NCBI RefSeq assembly: GCF_016008875.1
Contig: NZ_JADTQG010000014.1
Location: forward strand, 129,065 to 193,064
Direction: 5' to 3'
DNA: 64,000 nt
Source: Ectopseudomonas mendocina
GTDB taxonomy: Bacteria; Pseudomonadota; Gammaproteobacteria; Pseudomonadales; Pseudomonadaceae
Shown here one piece after another: positions 40,287-50,984 of the stretch (position 1 is the stretch's first letter; each line of letters begins with the position of its first letter). Below the pieces are notes generated by a model. The model had not been told where the DNA came from. It saw only the letters and a list, made by a program, of their open reading frames with translations, and did no database searches. A program made the position numbers and the translations under genes.

Positions 40287-41024
40287 TCACTTGTTGCCGT
40301 CAGGAACGAAGACGTAACCAACGCCCCAGACGGTCTGGATATAGCGCGGCTTGGACGGGTCCGGCTCGATCAGGCGGCGCAGGCGGCTGATCTGCACGTC
40401 GATGGAGCGCTCCAGCGCATCCCACTCGCGGCCACGGGCCAGGTTCATCAGCTTGTCGCGGGTCAGCGGCTCGCGGGCATGCTGCACCAGGGCCTTGAGC
40501 ACGGCGAACTCGCCGGTGGTGAGCATGTGCACTTCCTCGCCCTTCCTTAGCTCGCGCGTGGCCAAGGACAGCTCGTAGTCGCCGAAGCTGACGCTTTCAT
40601 CCTCGGCGCCCGGCGCACCCGGCACCACCGGCGCCTGGCGGCGCAGTACGGCCTTGATGCGGGCGAGCAGCTCGCGCGGATTGAAAGGCTTGGCCAGGTA
40701 ATCGTCGGCGCCTATCTCCAGGCCCTGAATGCGGCTGGACTCATCGCCCTTGGCGGTGAGCATGATGATCGGGATCTGGTTGTTCGATTCACGCAGGCGG
40801 CGGCAGGCGGACAGGCCGTCTTCGCCAGGCAGCATCAGGTCGAGCACCACCAGATTGAACAGCTCGCGGGCCAGCAGACGGTCCATCTGCTCGACGTTCT
40901 CCACCGCACGCACCCGGTAGCCCTGCTCATCGAAGAAACGCTCGAGCAGGCGGCGCAGACGGGCGTCGTCATCGACGATGAGAATCTTCTCGCCTTCGGT
41001 GGCAGGGGCAGCGGACTGGGTCAT
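40287..41024 (-). CDS. ompR: OmpR-type response regulator (AmgR)
   Basis: 245-aa OmpR/PhoB regulator. The receiver domain has the acidic pocket VDDD (18-20), phospho-acceptor D62 in LDLMLPGEDG, and K near residue 111; the C-terminal winged helix ends VWGVGYVFVPDG. The ATG at 41024 has GGAGACG upstream; the frame is open to 41069. It forms a two-gene operon with the kinase downstream and is divergent from tex. Confidence 0.93.
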   Translation of the reverse strand: MTQSAAPATEGEKILIVDDDARLRRLLERFFDEQGYRVRAVENVEQMDRLLARELFNLVVLDLMLPGEDGLSACRRLRESNNQIPIIMLTAKGDESSRIQGLEIGADDYLAKPFNPRELLARIKAVLRRQAPVVPGAPGAEDESVSFGDYELSLATRELRKGEEVHMLTTGEFAVLKALVQHAREPLTRDKLMNLARGREWDALERSIDVQISRLRRLIEPDPSKPRYIQTVWGVGYVFVPDGNK

Positions 41025-41225
41025 GGCGTCTCCTTGGACAGCCGTACTGTGGACGGCAAGTGGCGGCATTATCGCTCAGGCGCATGGATGGGCGCTTTAG
41101 CCATTGTTAGCAGATTTTTCCCCAACGGTGCCCAGTACTTATGAATGCGGTGTTTATAATGCGCCGCTTTCGTATCTGGCCGGCATGCTTACGGCCGCCC
41201 TGTCGCTTCAGTGGGTAGTTTTCAT

Positions 41226-43553
41226 ATGGACAGCATCAACAATCGCATCGCCGATGAACTGGGCGTGCGCCCGCAACAGGTTGCCGCCGCCGTGGCCCTG
41301 CTCGACGAAGGTTCCACCGTGCCCTTCATCGCCCGTTACCGTAAAGAAGTGACCGGTAGCCTCGATGATACCCAGCTGCGCCACCTGGAAGAGCGCCTGC
41401 GCTACCTGCGCGAACTGGACGAGCGCCGCGTGGCGATCCTCGCCAGCATCGAGGAACAGGGCAAGCTGACCCCCGAGCTCAAGCGCGAGATCGACCTGGC
41501 CGACACCAAGACGCGCCTCGAAGACCTGTACCTGCCGTACAAGCAGAAGCGCCGCACCAAGGGCCAGATCGCCCTGGAGGCCGGCCTCGGCGAGCTGGCC
41601 GATGCGCTGTTCAACGACCCGAGCCTGACACCGGAGCAGGAAGCCGAGCGCTTCATCGACGCCGATAAAGGCTTCGCCGATGTCAAAGCCGTGCTCGAAG
41701 GCGCCAAGTACATTCTCATGGAACGCTTCGCCGAAGACGCCGCGCTGCTCGACAAGCTGCGCAGCTTCCTCAAGGACAACGCCACCCTCAGTGCCCGCCT
41801 GGTGCCGGGCAAGGAAAACGAAGGCGCCAAGTTCAGCGACTACTTCGAGCATGACGAAGCGCTCAAGGGCGTGCCGTCTCACCGCGCGCTGGCGATCTTC
41901 CGTGGCCGTAACGAAGGCATCCTCAGCGCCAGCCTCAAGGTCGGCGAAGAACTGCCCGGCACCCTGCACCCGTGCGAGCTGATGATCGGCGAACGCTTCG
42001 GCCTGGAGAACAAGGGCCGCGCTGCAGACAAGTGGCTGGCCGAGGTGGTGCGCTGGACCTGGAAAGTCAAGCTGTACAACCACCTGGAAACCGACCTGCT
42101 CGGCGAGCTGCGCGAGAAGGCCGAGGACGAGGCAATCAGCGTCTTCGCCCGCAACCTGCACGACCTGCTGCTGGCTGCCCCGGCCGGCCCGCGCGCCACC
42201 CTGGCGCTCGACCCGGGTCTGCGCACCGGCTGCAAGGTGGCGGTGGTCGATGCCACCGGCAAGGTGCTGGAAACCGCCACCGTCTACCCGCACGCCCCGC
42301 GCAACGACTGGGACGGCACCCTGGCGATCCTCGCCAAGCTGTGCGCCAAGCATGGCGTCGACCTGATTTCTATCGGCAACGGCACCGCCAGCCGCGAGAC
42401 CGACAAACTGGCCGCCGAACTGATCAAGAAGGTGCCGGGCCTCAAGCTGACCAAGGTGATGGTCTCCGAGGCCGGCGCCTCGGTGTACTCGGCCTCGGAA
42501 CTGGCCGCCCGCGAATTCCCTGATCTCGACGTATCGCTGCGCGGCGCGGTGAGCATCGCCCGCCGCCTGCAGGACCCGCTGGCCGAGCTGGTGAAGATCG
42601 ACCCGAAATCCATCGGCGTCGGCCAATACCAGCACGACGTGTCGCAGCTCAAGCTGGCGCGCAGCCTGGACGCCGTGGTCGAAGACTGCGTGAACGCCGT
42701 CGGCGTGGACGTCAACACCGCCTCCGCCGCCCTGCTGGCGCGCATCTCAGGCCTCAACGCGACCCTGGCGCAGAACATCGTGCAGTACCGCGACGCCAAC
42801 GGCGCCTTCGCCTCGCGCGCCGAACTGAAGAAGGTGCCGCGCCTGGGCGAGAAAACTTTCGAACAGGCCGCCGGCTTCTTGCGCGTGATGAGCGGCGACA
42901 ACCCGCTGGACGCTTCCGCGGTGCACCCGGAAACCTACCCGCTGGTCGAGCGCATCGCCCAGGAAACCGGCCGCGACATTCGCTCGCTGATCGGCGACTC
43001 GGGCTTTCTCAAGCGCCTGGACCCGGCCAAGTTCACCGACGAGCGCTTCGGCCTGGTGACCGTCGGCGACATTCTCAAGGAACTGGACAAGCCCGGCCGC
43101 GACCCGCGCCCGGAGTTCAAGACCGCCGAGTTCCAGGAAGGCGTGGAAACCCTCAACGACCTCAAGTTGGGCATGGTCCTCGAAGGCGTGGTGACCAACG
43201 TCACCAACTTCGGCGCCTTCGTCGACATCGGCGTGCACCAGGACGGCCTGGTACACATCAGCGCGCTGTCGGAGAAATTCATCAAGGACCCGCACGAGGC
43301 GGTCAAGGCCGGCGACGTGGTCAAGGTCAAGGTGATGGAAGTGGACATCCCGCGTAACCGCATCGCCCTGTCCATGCGCATGGGCGACACCCCCGGCGAG
43401 AAAGTCGAGGGCGCACGCGGTGGGCAACGCGGCAACGGCAACCGCGGCGGCAATACGCCGCGCAGCGAGCGCCACTCCAGCCAGGACAAGCCGGCTCCCG
43501 CCACCGGCGGCATGGCCGCCCTGTTCGCCAACGCCAAGCAGTTGAAGAAATGA
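41226..43553 (+). CDS. tex: Transcription accessory protein Tex
   Basis: 775-aa RNA-binding protein. An N-terminal Tex helical domain is followed by a YqgF-like nuclease fold ([19 protein letters not shown]), helix-hairpin-helix segments ([22 protein letters not shown]) and a C-terminal S1 domain (about 645-715; [26 protein letters not shown]). It takes part in transcription and stress tolerance. The ATG at 41226 is the standard start. The stop overlaps the following thioesterase start. Confidence 0.95.
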   Translation: MDSINNRIADELGVRPQQVAAAVALLDEGSTVPFIARYRKEVTGSLDDTQLRHLEERLRYLRELDERRVAILASIEEQGKLTPELKREIDLADTKTRLEDLYLPYKQKRRTKGQIALEAGLGELADALFNDPSLTPEQEAERFIDADKGFADVKAVLEGAKYILMERFAEDAALLDKLRSFLKDNATLSARLVPGKENEGAKFSDYFEHDEALKGVPSHRALAIFRGRNEGILSASLKVGEELPGTLHPCELMIGERFGLENKGRAADKWLAEVVRWTWKVKLYNHLETDLLGELREKAEDEAISVFARNLHDLLLAAPAGPRATLALDPGLRTGCKVAVVDATGKVLETATVYPHAPRNDWDGTLAILAKLCAKHGVDLISIGNGTASRETDKLAAELIKKVPGLKLTKVMVSEAGASVYSASELAAREFPDLDVSLRGAVSIARRLQDPLAELVKIDPKSIGVGQYQHDVSQLKLARSLDAVVEDCVNAVGVDVNTASAALLARISGLNATLAQNIVQYRDANGAFASRAELKKVPRLGEKTFEQAAGFLRVMSGDNPLDASAVHPETYPLVERIAQETGRDIRSLIGDSGFLKRLDPAKFTDERFGLVTVGDILKELDKPGRDPRPEFKTAEFQEGVETLNDLKLGMVLEGVVTNVTNFGAFVDIGVHQDGLVHISALSEKFIKDPHEAVKAGDVVKVKVMEVDIPRNRIALSMRMGDTPGEKVEGARGGQRGNGNRGGNTPRSERHSSQDKPAPATGGMAALFANAKQLKK

Positions 43554-43936
43554 GCACGCAAGACAACGTCGGCGCCAGCAGCGCCTTTTCCCGCCTGCTC
43601 GGCCTGGAGATTCTCCAGGTCGGCGGTGGCGAGGCGCGCGTGCGCCTGACCCTCACCGACGAACTGCGCAACCTGCACGGCAAGCTGCACGGCGGCGCGC
43701 TGTTCTCGCTGATCGACACCGCCATGGGCCAGGCCAGCCACAGCCTGGGCGATGGCGGCCCGAGCAGCGTGACCCTGGAGTGCAAGATCAACTACATCCG
43801 CCCGGTGTCCGAGGGCAGCGTGCTATGCCACGCCAAAGTGCTGCATGCCGGGCGTCGTACCCAGGTGGTCGAAGCCGAAGTGCTGCAGGGCGACAAGCTG
43901 GTCGCCAAGGCACAAGGCACCTTCGCCTGCATATAA
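43550..43936 (+). CDS. PaaI-type hotdog thioesterase
   Basis: 128-aa hotdog protein with the motif [19 protein letters not shown]. Probably an acyl-CoA thioesterase; the substrate is unknown. The start overlaps the tex stop by four bases, so both are expressed together. Confidence 0.85.
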   Translation: MSTQDNVGASSAFSRLLGLEILQVGGGEARVRLTLTDELRNLHGKLHGGALFSLIDTAMGQASHSLGDGGPSSVTLECKINYIRPVSEGSVLCHAKVLHAGRRTQVVEAEVLQGDKLVAKAQGTFACI

Positions 43937-44018
43937 GCAGCGGCAAGCTGCACGCCATAAGCTGTCGGGAAATGCCCACGCGCCCTTACTTGTGGCTTGC
44001 AGCTTGAAGCTTGCTGCT
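43937..44018. repeat. Imperfect inverted repeat of AGCAGCGGCAAGCTGC arms
   Basis: AGCAGCGGCAAGCTGC at 43937-43952 faces GCAGCTTGAAGCTTGCTGCT at 43999-44018. It starts right after the thioesterase stop and could form a transcript-end hairpin before gshA. Confidence 0.6.
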
Positions 44019-44061
44019 GCAGTCCTCATATTGTGGCGACTGCCCAGTTAGGAATTGCATC

Positions 44062-45642
44062 TTGAGCGATCTTCTCTCCCGCCGCCTGGCCCAGCTCGGC
44101 GAGCCGGCCAACCTGTCCCTGCTGGGTGAATGTCTGCATGGTATCGAGCGCGAATGTCTGCGCGTCGACCGCGACGGCCAGCTGGCCCTGACCCCGCATC
44201 CGCAGGCGCTGGGCTCGGCGCTGACCCATGCGCAGATCACCACCGACTACTCCGAGTCGCTGCTGGAGTTCATCACCGGCACCGCCAACGATCCGGCCGC
44301 CACCCTCGCCGAACTGGAGAACATCCACCGCTTCGCCTACGACAAGCTCGATGGCGAACTGCTGTGGAGCCCGTCGATGCCCTGCGCCCTGCCGGACGAA
44401 GAGACTATCCCCATCGCCCGCTACGGCAGCTCCAACATCGGCCGCCTCAAGTACGTGTACCGCAAGGGCCTGGCGCTGCGTTACGGCAAGACCATGCAGT
44501 GCATCGCCGGCATCCACTACAACTTCTCCCTGCCCGAGGAGCTGTGGCAACTGCAGCAGCGCAGCGAAGGCAGCGAGCAGAGCGCGCGCGACTACCAGTC
44601 GGCCCGCTATATCTCGCTGATCCGCAATTTCCGCCGCTACAGCTGGCTGCTGATGTACCTGTTCGGCGCCTCGCCGGCGCTGGACAAGGGCTTCATGCGC
44701 GGCCGCCCGCACCAGTTGCAGGAGCTGGACGCCAGCACCCTGTACCTGCCGTACGCCACCAGCCTGCGCATGAGCGACCTGGGCTACCAGAGCAACGCGC
44801 AGGCCGGCCTGACCCCCTGCTACAACGACCTGGCCAGCTACACCGACAGCCTGCGCCTTGCAGTCGGCACGCCCTACCCGGCCTATGTCGAGGCTGGCAC
44901 CAAGCGCGGCGACGAGTGGCTGCAGCTCAACACCAACATCCTGCAGATCGAGAACGAGTACTACTCGAGCATCCGCCCGAAACGCGTAACCCATAGCGGC
45001 GAGCGGCCAATCCAGGCACTGATGAGCCGCGGCGTACAGTACGTGGAAGTGCGCTGCCTGGATATCAACCCGTTCCTGCCGCTGGGCATCGACGTGGCGC
45101 AGGCGCGCTTCATCGACGCCTTCCTGCTGTTCTGCGCGTTGGAAGACAGCCCGCTGCTGGAAAACGGCGAATGCAACAGTTGCACCAGCAACTTCCTCAA
45201 GGTGGTCAAGGAAGGCCGTCGCCCTGGCCTGCATCTGCAAAAGGGCAGCCAGCAGGTGGAGCTCAAGGTCTGGGCCGGCGAGCTGCTCGAACGCATCCTG
45301 CCGCTGGCCGAGCTGCTCGACCGCAGCCAGGGCAGTGGCGCGCATGTCGAGGCCCTGGCGCAACAGCAGGCCAAGGTCGCCGACGTGGATATGACGCCAT
45401 CGGCGCAGGTGCTGGCGATTCTGCGTCAGGGCCAGAGCTTCACCGACTTCGCCCTGCAGCAGAGCCTGCGCCACGCTGAGTACTTCCGCGCGCAGCCGCT
45501 GAGCGCCGAACAACAGCAGGCTTTCGAGAAAGCCGCTCACCAGTCGCTGGCCGAGCAGGCGGAGCTGGAAGCGCAGCCCAAGGGCGACTTCGACGCCTTC
45601 GTCGCGGCCTATCAGGCGAGCATTCTGGCTTTGGCCGTGTAA
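44062..45642 (+). CDS. gshA: Glutamate--cysteine ligase
   Basis: 526-aa enzyme for the first step of glutathione synthesis, joining glutamate and cysteine with ATP. The segments [13 protein letters not shown] (about 24-36), [13 protein letters not shown] and [11 protein letters not shown] match the proteobacterial type 1 family. The start is most likely TTG at 44062 (then [14 protein letters not shown]), with AGGAA seven bases upstream; the frame opens earlier at 44011. It stands alone before a small RMF-like gene. Confidence 0.95.
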   Translation: MSDLLSRRLAQLGEPANLSLLGECLHGIERECLRVDRDGQLALTPHPQALGSALTHAQITTDYSESLLEFITGTANDPAATLAELENIHRFAYDKLDGELLWSPSMPCALPDEETIPIARYGSSNIGRLKYVYRKGLALRYGKTMQCIAGIHYNFSLPEELWQLQQRSEGSEQSARDYQSARYISLIRNFRRYSWLLMYLFGASPALDKGFMRGRPHQLQELDASTLYLPYATSLRMSDLGYQSNAQAGLTPCYNDLASYTDSLRLAVGTPYPAYVEAGTKRGDEWLQLNTNILQIENEYYSSIRPKRVTHSGERPIQALMSRGVQYVEVRCLDINPFLPLGIDVAQARFIDAFLLFCALEDSPLLENGECNSCTSNFLKVVKEGRRPGLHLQKGSQQVELKVWAGELLERILPLAELLDRSQGSGAHVEALAQQQAKVADVDMTPSAQVLAILRQGQSFTDFALQQSLRHAEYFRAQPLSAEQQQAFEKAAHQSLAEQAELEAQPKGDFDAFVAAYQASILALAV

Positions 45643-45767
45643 GACGACGAAGCGTCGACTGCGTCACAAAGCCAACCAGCGGAGCAAAACCCGGGATGGG
45701 CGGGCACTCCCGGGGCCGCCAGGCAAGCTAGCATTGCCGGGTAAAGGACGATAGACGAGCAGCGCCC

Positions 45768-45959
45768 ATGGCCGAAGACGCCACGCCGCAATGGAGCCTG
45801 GAGGGCCTGACCAAGGCCTACCAGCAAGGCTATATGGCCGGCCTCACCGGCCAGGCCCGAACCCGCCAGCCCTACCCTGAGGAAATCCCTGCGGCAGCCT
45901 GGGAGGCCGGCTGGGACGATGGCTCCGAACAGCTGCGCCTGCAGCAGCGCAGCGCCTGA
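45768..45959 (+). CDS. Small protein resembling ribosome modulation factor
   Basis: 63-aa protein. The central AYQQGYMAGLTGQARTRQPYP and WEAGWDDGSEQ stretches resemble the GYxAGLxGxxRxxxPY / WxxGWxxG pattern of the RMF family, which dimerises 70S ribosomes in stationary phase; the N-terminus is more acidic than in RMF proper. It lies between gshA and argA. The assignment rests on this short pattern only, so the ribosomal role is inference. Confidence 0.65.
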   Translation: MAEDATPQWSLEGLTKAYQQGYMAGLTGQARTRQPYPEEIPAAAWEAGWDDGSEQLRLQQRSA

Positions 45960-45982
45960 ATCTCTGAACGCACCGCGGAAGG

Positions 45983-46310
45983 GGCTTTGGCCTCCTGCAT
46001 CGCTCCAAGCGTAGGAGCGGCTTCAGCCGCGAAGCTCGCGGATAAATCCGCTCCTACAGTTCCAGCCTGCTCTCGCCCCGCCTACAACGCCTTCTCGCAC
46101 ACCCGGGATTGTGCTGGCAGGGATGCAGCCCGGATGAAATCCGGGAGTGTTCTGGCTCCCTTTTCCGGATTGCATCCGGGCTACGCGCTCGGCTTTGGCC
46201 TCCTGCATCGCTCAAGCGTAGGAGCGGCTTCAGCCGCGAAGCTCGCGGATAAATCCGCTCAAACAGTTCCGGCCCGTCTCGCCCGCCTACAACGCCTTCT
46301 CGAACACCTT
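45983..46310. repeat. Two-copy direct repeat of about 120 bp, copy 2 overlapping argA 3' end
   Basis: Copy 1 is at 45983-46104 and copy 2 at 46191-46310, both starting GGCTTTGGCCTCCTGCATCG. Both contain GTAGGAGCGGCTTCAGCCGCGAAG and GCGGATAAATCCGCTC and end GCCTACAACGCCTTCTCG. In copy 2 the end is the last 24 bases of argA (stop at 46287); in copy 1 it is a non-coding fossil of that end. Between them is a palindromic element (46125-46184). The rest of the 327-bp gap after the RMF-like gene holds no gene. Confidence 0.85.
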
Positions 46311-47585
46311 GGAATTGCGCTGGTAGTTGTACAGCGATGCCCGCGCGGTAGGCATGCGCTCGACACTACTCGGCTCGAAGCCGCGCTCGCGGAACCAGTG
46401 GGCGGTGCGGGTGGTGAGCACGAACAGGGTCTTGATCCCCTGTGCCCGCGCCCTGGCCTCGATACGCTCGAGCAATTCGTCGCCACGACCGCCATGGCGG
46501 TAATCGGGGTTGACCGCCAGGCAGGCTAGCTCGCCGCAGTCGGAATCGGCGATCGGATACAGCGCCGCGCAGGCAATGATCAGCCCTTCGCGCTCGACGA
46601 TGCTGAATTGCTCGATCTCACGCTCCAGCACCTCGCGCGAACGCCGCACCAGAATGCCCTGCTCTTCCAGCGGGCTGATCAGCTCGATCAGACCTCCGAC
46701 ATCCTCGATGCTCGCCTCGCGCAGGGATTCGAACTGCTCCTGGGCCACCAGGGTGCCGTTACCGGTACGGGTGAACAGCTCGCTGAGCAGCGCGCCGTCG
46801 GTGGCGTAGCTGACGATATGGCTGCGTTTCACGCCACCCCGGCAGGCCTCGGCGGCGGCATCGAGCAGTTCGCCCTGGTAGTTGCTGCCCAGGCGCGCCA
46901 GATGCGCCGGTACCTGTTGCGGACGCAGTTCGCGCACCAGTTTGCCATTATCGTCGAGCAGGCCGTCCTCGGCGCCGAACAGCAGCAGTTTGTCCGCGCC
47001 CAGGTCGATGGCGGCGCGGGTGGCGACGTCCTCGCAGGCCAGGTTGAAGATTTCCCCGGTGGGCGAATAGCCCAGTGGCGACAGCAGCACGATGCTGCGC
47101 TCGTCGAGCTGACGGTTGATACCCTTGCGGTCGATACGCCGCACCTCGCCGGTGTGGTGGTAGTCGATGCCGTCGAGCACGCCGATTGGCCGTGCGGTGA
47201 CGAAGTTGCCGCTGGTCAGGCGCAGGCGCGAGCCCTGCATCGGCGAGGCGGCCATGTCCATCGACAGGCGCGCCTCGATGGCGATGCGCAGTTGGCCGAC
47301 GGCATCGATCACGCATTCCAGGGTCGGTCCATCGGTGATGCGCAGGTCACGGTGGTAGTGCGGGGTCAGGCCACGCGCGGCAAGGCGTGCCTCGATCTGC
47401 GGGCGCGAGCCATGCACCAGCACCAGGCGCACGCCAAGGCTGTGCAGCAGCACCAGGTCGTGGACGATATTGGCGAAATTCGGGTGGGCCACGCCCTCGC
47501 CCGGCAGCATGACCACGAAGGTGCGGTCGCGGTGGGCGTTGATGTAGGGCGAAGCGTGGCGTAGCCAGTTGACGTAGTCGTGCAT
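46287..47585 (-). CDS. argA: N-acetylglutamate synthase
   Basis: 432-aa two-domain enzyme for the first step of arginine synthesis. The N-terminal part (about 1-290) is an amino-acid-kinase-like fold that binds arginine, and the C-terminal GNAT domain (about 295-432) makes N-acetylglutamate from acetyl-CoA (HGGRGDELLERI, VLTTRTAHWF). The start at 47585 (MHDYVNWLRHASPYINAHRD) matches the family; the frame opens at 47591. argE is downstream of this start on the same strand. Confidence 0.95.
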   Translation of the reverse strand: MHDYVNWLRHASPYINAHRDRTFVVMLPGEGVAHPNFANIVHDLVLLHSLGVRLVLVHGSRPQIEARLAARGLTPHYHRDLRITDGPTLECVIDAVGQLRIAIEARLSMDMAASPMQGSRLRLTSGNFVTARPIGVLDGIDYHHTGEVRRIDRKGINRQLDERSIVLLSPLGYSPTGEIFNLACEDVATRAAIDLGADKLLLFGAEDGLLDDNGKLVRELRPQQVPAHLARLGSNYQGELLDAAAEACRGGVKRSHIVSYATDGALLSELFTRTGNGTLVAQEQFESLREASIEDVGGLIELISPLEEQGILVRRSREVLEREIEQFSIVEREGLIIACAALYPIADSDCGELACLAVNPDYRHGGRGDELLERIEARARAQGIKTLFVLTTRTAHWFRERGFEPSSVERMPTARASLYNYQRNSKVFEKAL

Positions 47586-47649
47586 GAGCAATCCATTAAC
47601 GTAGAGACTTAGGACGGCATGGCCGTCATGTTCGGTCAGAAGGTCGGTC

Positions 47650-48816
47650 TCATCGTCGCTGCACGTCTTCGCTCCGGCTCAGGCAATAGTGTTGGATCAG
47701 TTGGCGCAACAGCGCCACGGTAGGTTCGATGCGGGCCAGTTCCAGGTGTTCCCCTGGCTGGTGCGCGCAATCGATGTCGCCGGGGCCGAGCACCAGGGTC
47801 TCGCAGCCCAGCTGCTGAAGATAAGGCGCCTCGGTACCGAACGCCACCGCCTGCGCGCTGTGCCCGGTGAGGCGCTCGGCCAGACGCACCAGCTCGGCAT
47901 CGGCGCGCTGTTCGAACGGCGGCACTTCCGGGAACAGCGGACCGTAGTCGATGCGCACCTGATGCTTGAGCGCCAGCGGCTGCAGCTTGCCGCGAATCGC
48001 CTCACGCAGCTGTTCCGCGTCCATGCCCGGCAGCGGCCGCAGGTCGAACTCCAGCGCACACTGACCGCAGATGCGATTGGGATTGTCGCCGCCGTGGATG
48101 CAGCCGAGGTTCAGCGTCGGCTGCGGCACGCTGAACTGGGGGTTGTTGAACTCGCGTTGCCACTGCGCGCGCAGGCCGCGCAGCTCGCCCATCACGTCCT
48201 GCATGGCCTCCAGCGCACTGTGGCCGAGCGCGGGATCAGAGGAGTGGCCGCTGCGCCCGAGGATATCGATGCGCTCCATCATTATGCCCTTGTGCAGGCG
48301 GATCGGCTTGAGGCCGGTCGGCTCGTCAATCACGGCCGCACGGCCCAGCGGCCGCCCGGCATCGGCCAGGGCGCGGGCGCCAGCCATGGAGCTTTCCTCG
48401 TCGCAGGTGGCGAGAATCAGCAAAGGTTGCTTGAAGGGCTGGTCGAGCAGCGGCCGCACGGCTTCGATGGCCAGGGCGAAGAAGCCCTTCATGTCGCAAC
48501 TGCCGAGGCCCACCCAGCGGTCGCCCACTTCGCTCAGCTTGAGCGGGTCGGTCTGCCACAGGGCGGCGTCGAAGGGCACGGTATCGCTGTGCCCGGCCAG
48601 CACCAGGCCGCCGGGGCCGGAACCATAGCTGGCGAGCAGGTTGAACTTGCCGGGGGCGATCTGCTGGGTTTCGCAGGTGAAGCCCAGATCACCGAGCCAG
48701 GCGGCAAGCAGCTCGATGACCGGCGCGTTGGTCTGGTCCCAGTTGGGCTGGGTACAGCTCACCGAAGGCGCTGCGATCAGCGCGGCGAACTGCTCTCGGA
48801 AGGATGGCAGGGGCAT
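47650..48816 (-). CDS. argE: Acetylornithine deacetylase
   Basis: 388-aa M20 metallopeptidase that removes acetate from N-acetylornithine to give ornithine. The metal ligands and acid are in GHSDTV (about 76-81), SCDMKG, and CDEESS; a dimerisation domain fills the middle. The start at 48816 is followed by PLPSFREQFAALIAAPSVS; the frame opens at 48846. It is transcribed toward argA with 64 bp between, so the two arginine genes may be co-expressed. Confidence 0.93.
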   Translation of the reverse strand: MPLPSFREQFAALIAAPSVSCTQPNWDQTNAPVIELLAAWLGDLGFTCETQQIAPGKFNLLASYGSGPGGLVLAGHSDTVPFDAALWQTDPLKLSEVGDRWVGLGSCDMKGFFALAIEAVRPLLDQPFKQPLLILATCDEESSMAGARALADAGRPLGRAAVIDEPTGLKPIRLHKGIMMERIDILGRSGHSSDPALGHSALEAMQDVMGELRGLRAQWQREFNNPQFSVPQPTLNLGCIHGGDNPNRICGQCALEFDLRPLPGMDAEQLREAIRGKLQPLALKHQVRIDYGPLFPEVPPFEQRADAELVRLAERLTGHSAQAVAFGTEAPYLQQLGCETLVLGPGDIDCAHQPGEHLELARIEPTVALLRQLIQHYCLSRSEDVQRR

Positions 48817-48884
48817 CGGCGATCTCCTCGGACGGTGCCCCATCATAGGGGCATCGCCTTGTCGGTGAAACCGCCGGGATGGAA

Positions 48885-50156
48885 TCAGACCCCGCCGAAC
48901 AGCGCGCGCAGAATGAAGAAGAAGACGATCGACAGGATCGCGCCAGCTGGCAGTGTGATGATCCAGGACAGGAAGATCTTGCCGATCATGCCCAGGTTCA
49001 GCGCACCAATGCCGCGCGCCAGGCCGACACCGAGAATGGCGCCGACCAGGGTGTGGGTGGTGGATACCGGCAGGCCCAGGCCGGAGGCACTGACCACGGT
49101 GGTGGCCGCAGCCAGTTCGGCGGCGAAGCCACGGCTGGGGGTCAGCTCGGTGATTTCCTTGCCGATGGTGGCGATGACCTTGTAGCCGTAGGTGGCCAGA
49201 CCGACCACGATGCCCAGCGCGCCCAGCAGCAGGATCCAGCCCGGTACCAGCGACTTCTGCCCAGCGGCAAGCTCGCCGCCACTCTGGATCACACCGACGA
49301 TGGCGGCCAGCGGGCCGACCGCGTTGGCCACATCGTTGGAGCCATGAGCGAAGGCCATGGAGCAGGCGGTGAAGATCATCAGGATGGCGAACACCTTCTC
49401 CACGCTGGAGAAGTGGAAAGCCTTGTCGGCTTCGGCATCGACATGAATGCGGCTGAGCAGAGCGATACCAATCAGCATGACCAGCACACCGATGCCGATC
49501 GAGAGCATGAAGCCCTCGGTGCTGGAGAGGTTCAGGCCGACATGCTTGAGGCCCTTGGTCATGGTCATCAGCGAAATCATGAAGCCGGTGATGAACATGT
49601 ACAGCGGCACGTAGCGCTTGGCGTTCATGAACGGGTTGTCGGTATCGATGATCAGCTTCTGCACGCTGACGAACAGGCAGAAGGAGATGATTCCGGCCAG
49701 CATCGGCGTGACCACCCAGCTGGCGACGATGGGGCCGACACCGCCCCAGTGCACCGCGTCCATCGACACGCCGACCGCAGCGAAACCGATCACTGCGCCG
49801 ACGATGGTGTGGGTGGTGGACACCGGCCAGCCACGCGTCGAGGCCACCAGAAGCCAGGTGCCGGCAGCCAGCAATGCCGACATCATGCCCAGCACCATCA
49901 GATTGGGGCTGATCAGATTGGCGTCAACGATGCCGTTCTTGATGGTTTCGGTCACCTCGCCGCCGGCCAGATAGGCACCGGCGAATTCGAAGACCATGGC
50001 GATGATGATCGCCTGCTTGATGGTCAGTGCACGCGAGCCAACGGATGTACCCATAGCATTGGCTACATCGTTGGCTCCAACACCCCAGGCCATGAAAAAA
50101 CCGAAAAGGCAGGCAAGAACGAGCAGAACCAGCCCGTAGTCCGCAATCAGAGACAT
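48885..50156 (-). CDS. Low-affinity inorganic phosphate transporter (Pit family)
   Basis: 423-aa PHO4 family membrane protein with about ten to eleven helices and the repeated GANDVANAMG / GSNDVANAVGP signature found at 27-36 and about 276-286. It takes up phosphate with a metal cation or proton. It lies 38 bp downstream of the DUF47 gene, which is a usual partner. Confidence 0.9.
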   Translation of the reverse strand: MSLIADYGLVLLVLACLFGFFMAWGVGANDVANAMGTSVGSRALTIKQAIIIAMVFEFAGAYLAGGEVTETIKNGIVDANLISPNLMVLGMMSALLAAGTWLLVASTRGWPVSTTHTIVGAVIGFAAVGVSMDAVHWGGVGPIVASWVVTPMLAGIISFCLFVSVQKLIIDTDNPFMNAKRYVPLYMFITGFMISLMTMTKGLKHVGLNLSSTEGFMLSIGIGVLVMLIGIALLSRIHVDAEADKAFHFSSVEKVFAILMIFTACSMAFAHGSNDVANAVGPLAAIVGVIQSGGELAAGQKSLVPGWILLLGALGIVVGLATYGYKVIATIGKEITELTPSRGFAAELAAATTVVSASGLGLPVSTTHTLVGAILGVGLARGIGALNLGMIGKIFLSWIITLPAGAILSIVFFFILRALFGGV

Positions 50157-50194
50157 AAATTAGTTTCCGTAGATCCCAGAAAGGACACTGGCGC

Positions 50195-50872
50195 TTAGCG
50201 CGCCAGCAGTTGTTCCAGTCGGTTGCCCACTCGTTGGGCACGGTCGGCGACATCGCCGATCCAGTCGATGATCTGATAGAGGAACATCACATCGACGGGG
50301 GGAAGATCCTTCTCCAGCTTGAATAGGTGGCGACGGACCTCGATCTGCAGGCGATCGGTATCGTTCTCGATCGAACCGAGTTCCTCGATGAGGGTTTCCA
50401 CCAGCTCGGCCTCACGACCGGCGAAACCGGTCTCGAGTAGCTCGTCCAGCTCGTTCATCGCCTTCAGCGCCTGAGCGCTGGCGTCCACGCTACGCTGTAC
50501 ATAGGTCCGCATCAGCGGCTGCAGCGGCTGCGGAATGGCCATCTGCCGGCCGAGCATCAGGCCGGCGATGTCCTTGGCACGGTTGGCGACTTTGTCCTGT
50601 ACACTGAGCAGCTCCAGCAGGTCCGAACGCGGCACCGGCAGGAACAGACTCTTGGGCAGGTGCAGGCGCACGCTTTTCTTCAGCTTGTCAGCCTCGTGCT
50701 CCAGCCGGGACATCTCCTGTTGTACCTGTTCCACCTTGGCCCAATCCTCGGCCATTACGGCCTCGAAGAAAGGCATCAGGTTCGCCGCGCACTCGTGGGC
50801 CTTGGCGATATGCTGTTGCATGGGGCCGATGGGTGAACGGCCGAACAGGCTGACAAAGGGATTGATAGGCAT
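50195..50872 (-). CDS. DUF47 / TIGR00153 phosphate transport regulator-like protein
   Basis: 225-aa all-helical PhoU-like protein (start MPINPFVSLFGRSPIGPMQQH). Such proteins sit with Pit transporters and are thought to modulate them. It is the first gene of the pair with pit. The ATG at 50872 is the only good start. Confidence 0.9.
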   Translation of the reverse strand: MPINPFVSLFGRSPIGPMQQHIAKAHECAANLMPFFEAVMAEDWAKVEQVQQEMSRLEHEADKLKKSVRLHLPKSLFLPVPRSDLLELLSVQDKVANRAKDIAGLMLGRQMAIPQPLQPLMRTYVQRSVDASAQALKAMNELDELLETGFAGREAELVETLIEELGSIENDTDRLQIEVRRHLFKLEKDLPPVDVMFLYQIIDWIGDVADRAQRVGNRLEQLLAR

Positions 50873-50984
50873 AGGGTAAGCCCCCGTTTTGAGAAGGCCG
50901 CAAGTATAGGGACCGGTTTCGTCATTCGCCAGCGCGCGTCATCGGTCTGTCACATTTTCATAAAAGGCGTTCTAGCTCTCCATC

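Noticed and set aside
46287..46310. argA as truncated because its 3' end is within a repeat
   Set aside because: The protein has normal length and a full GNAT domain; the other copy is the fossil.
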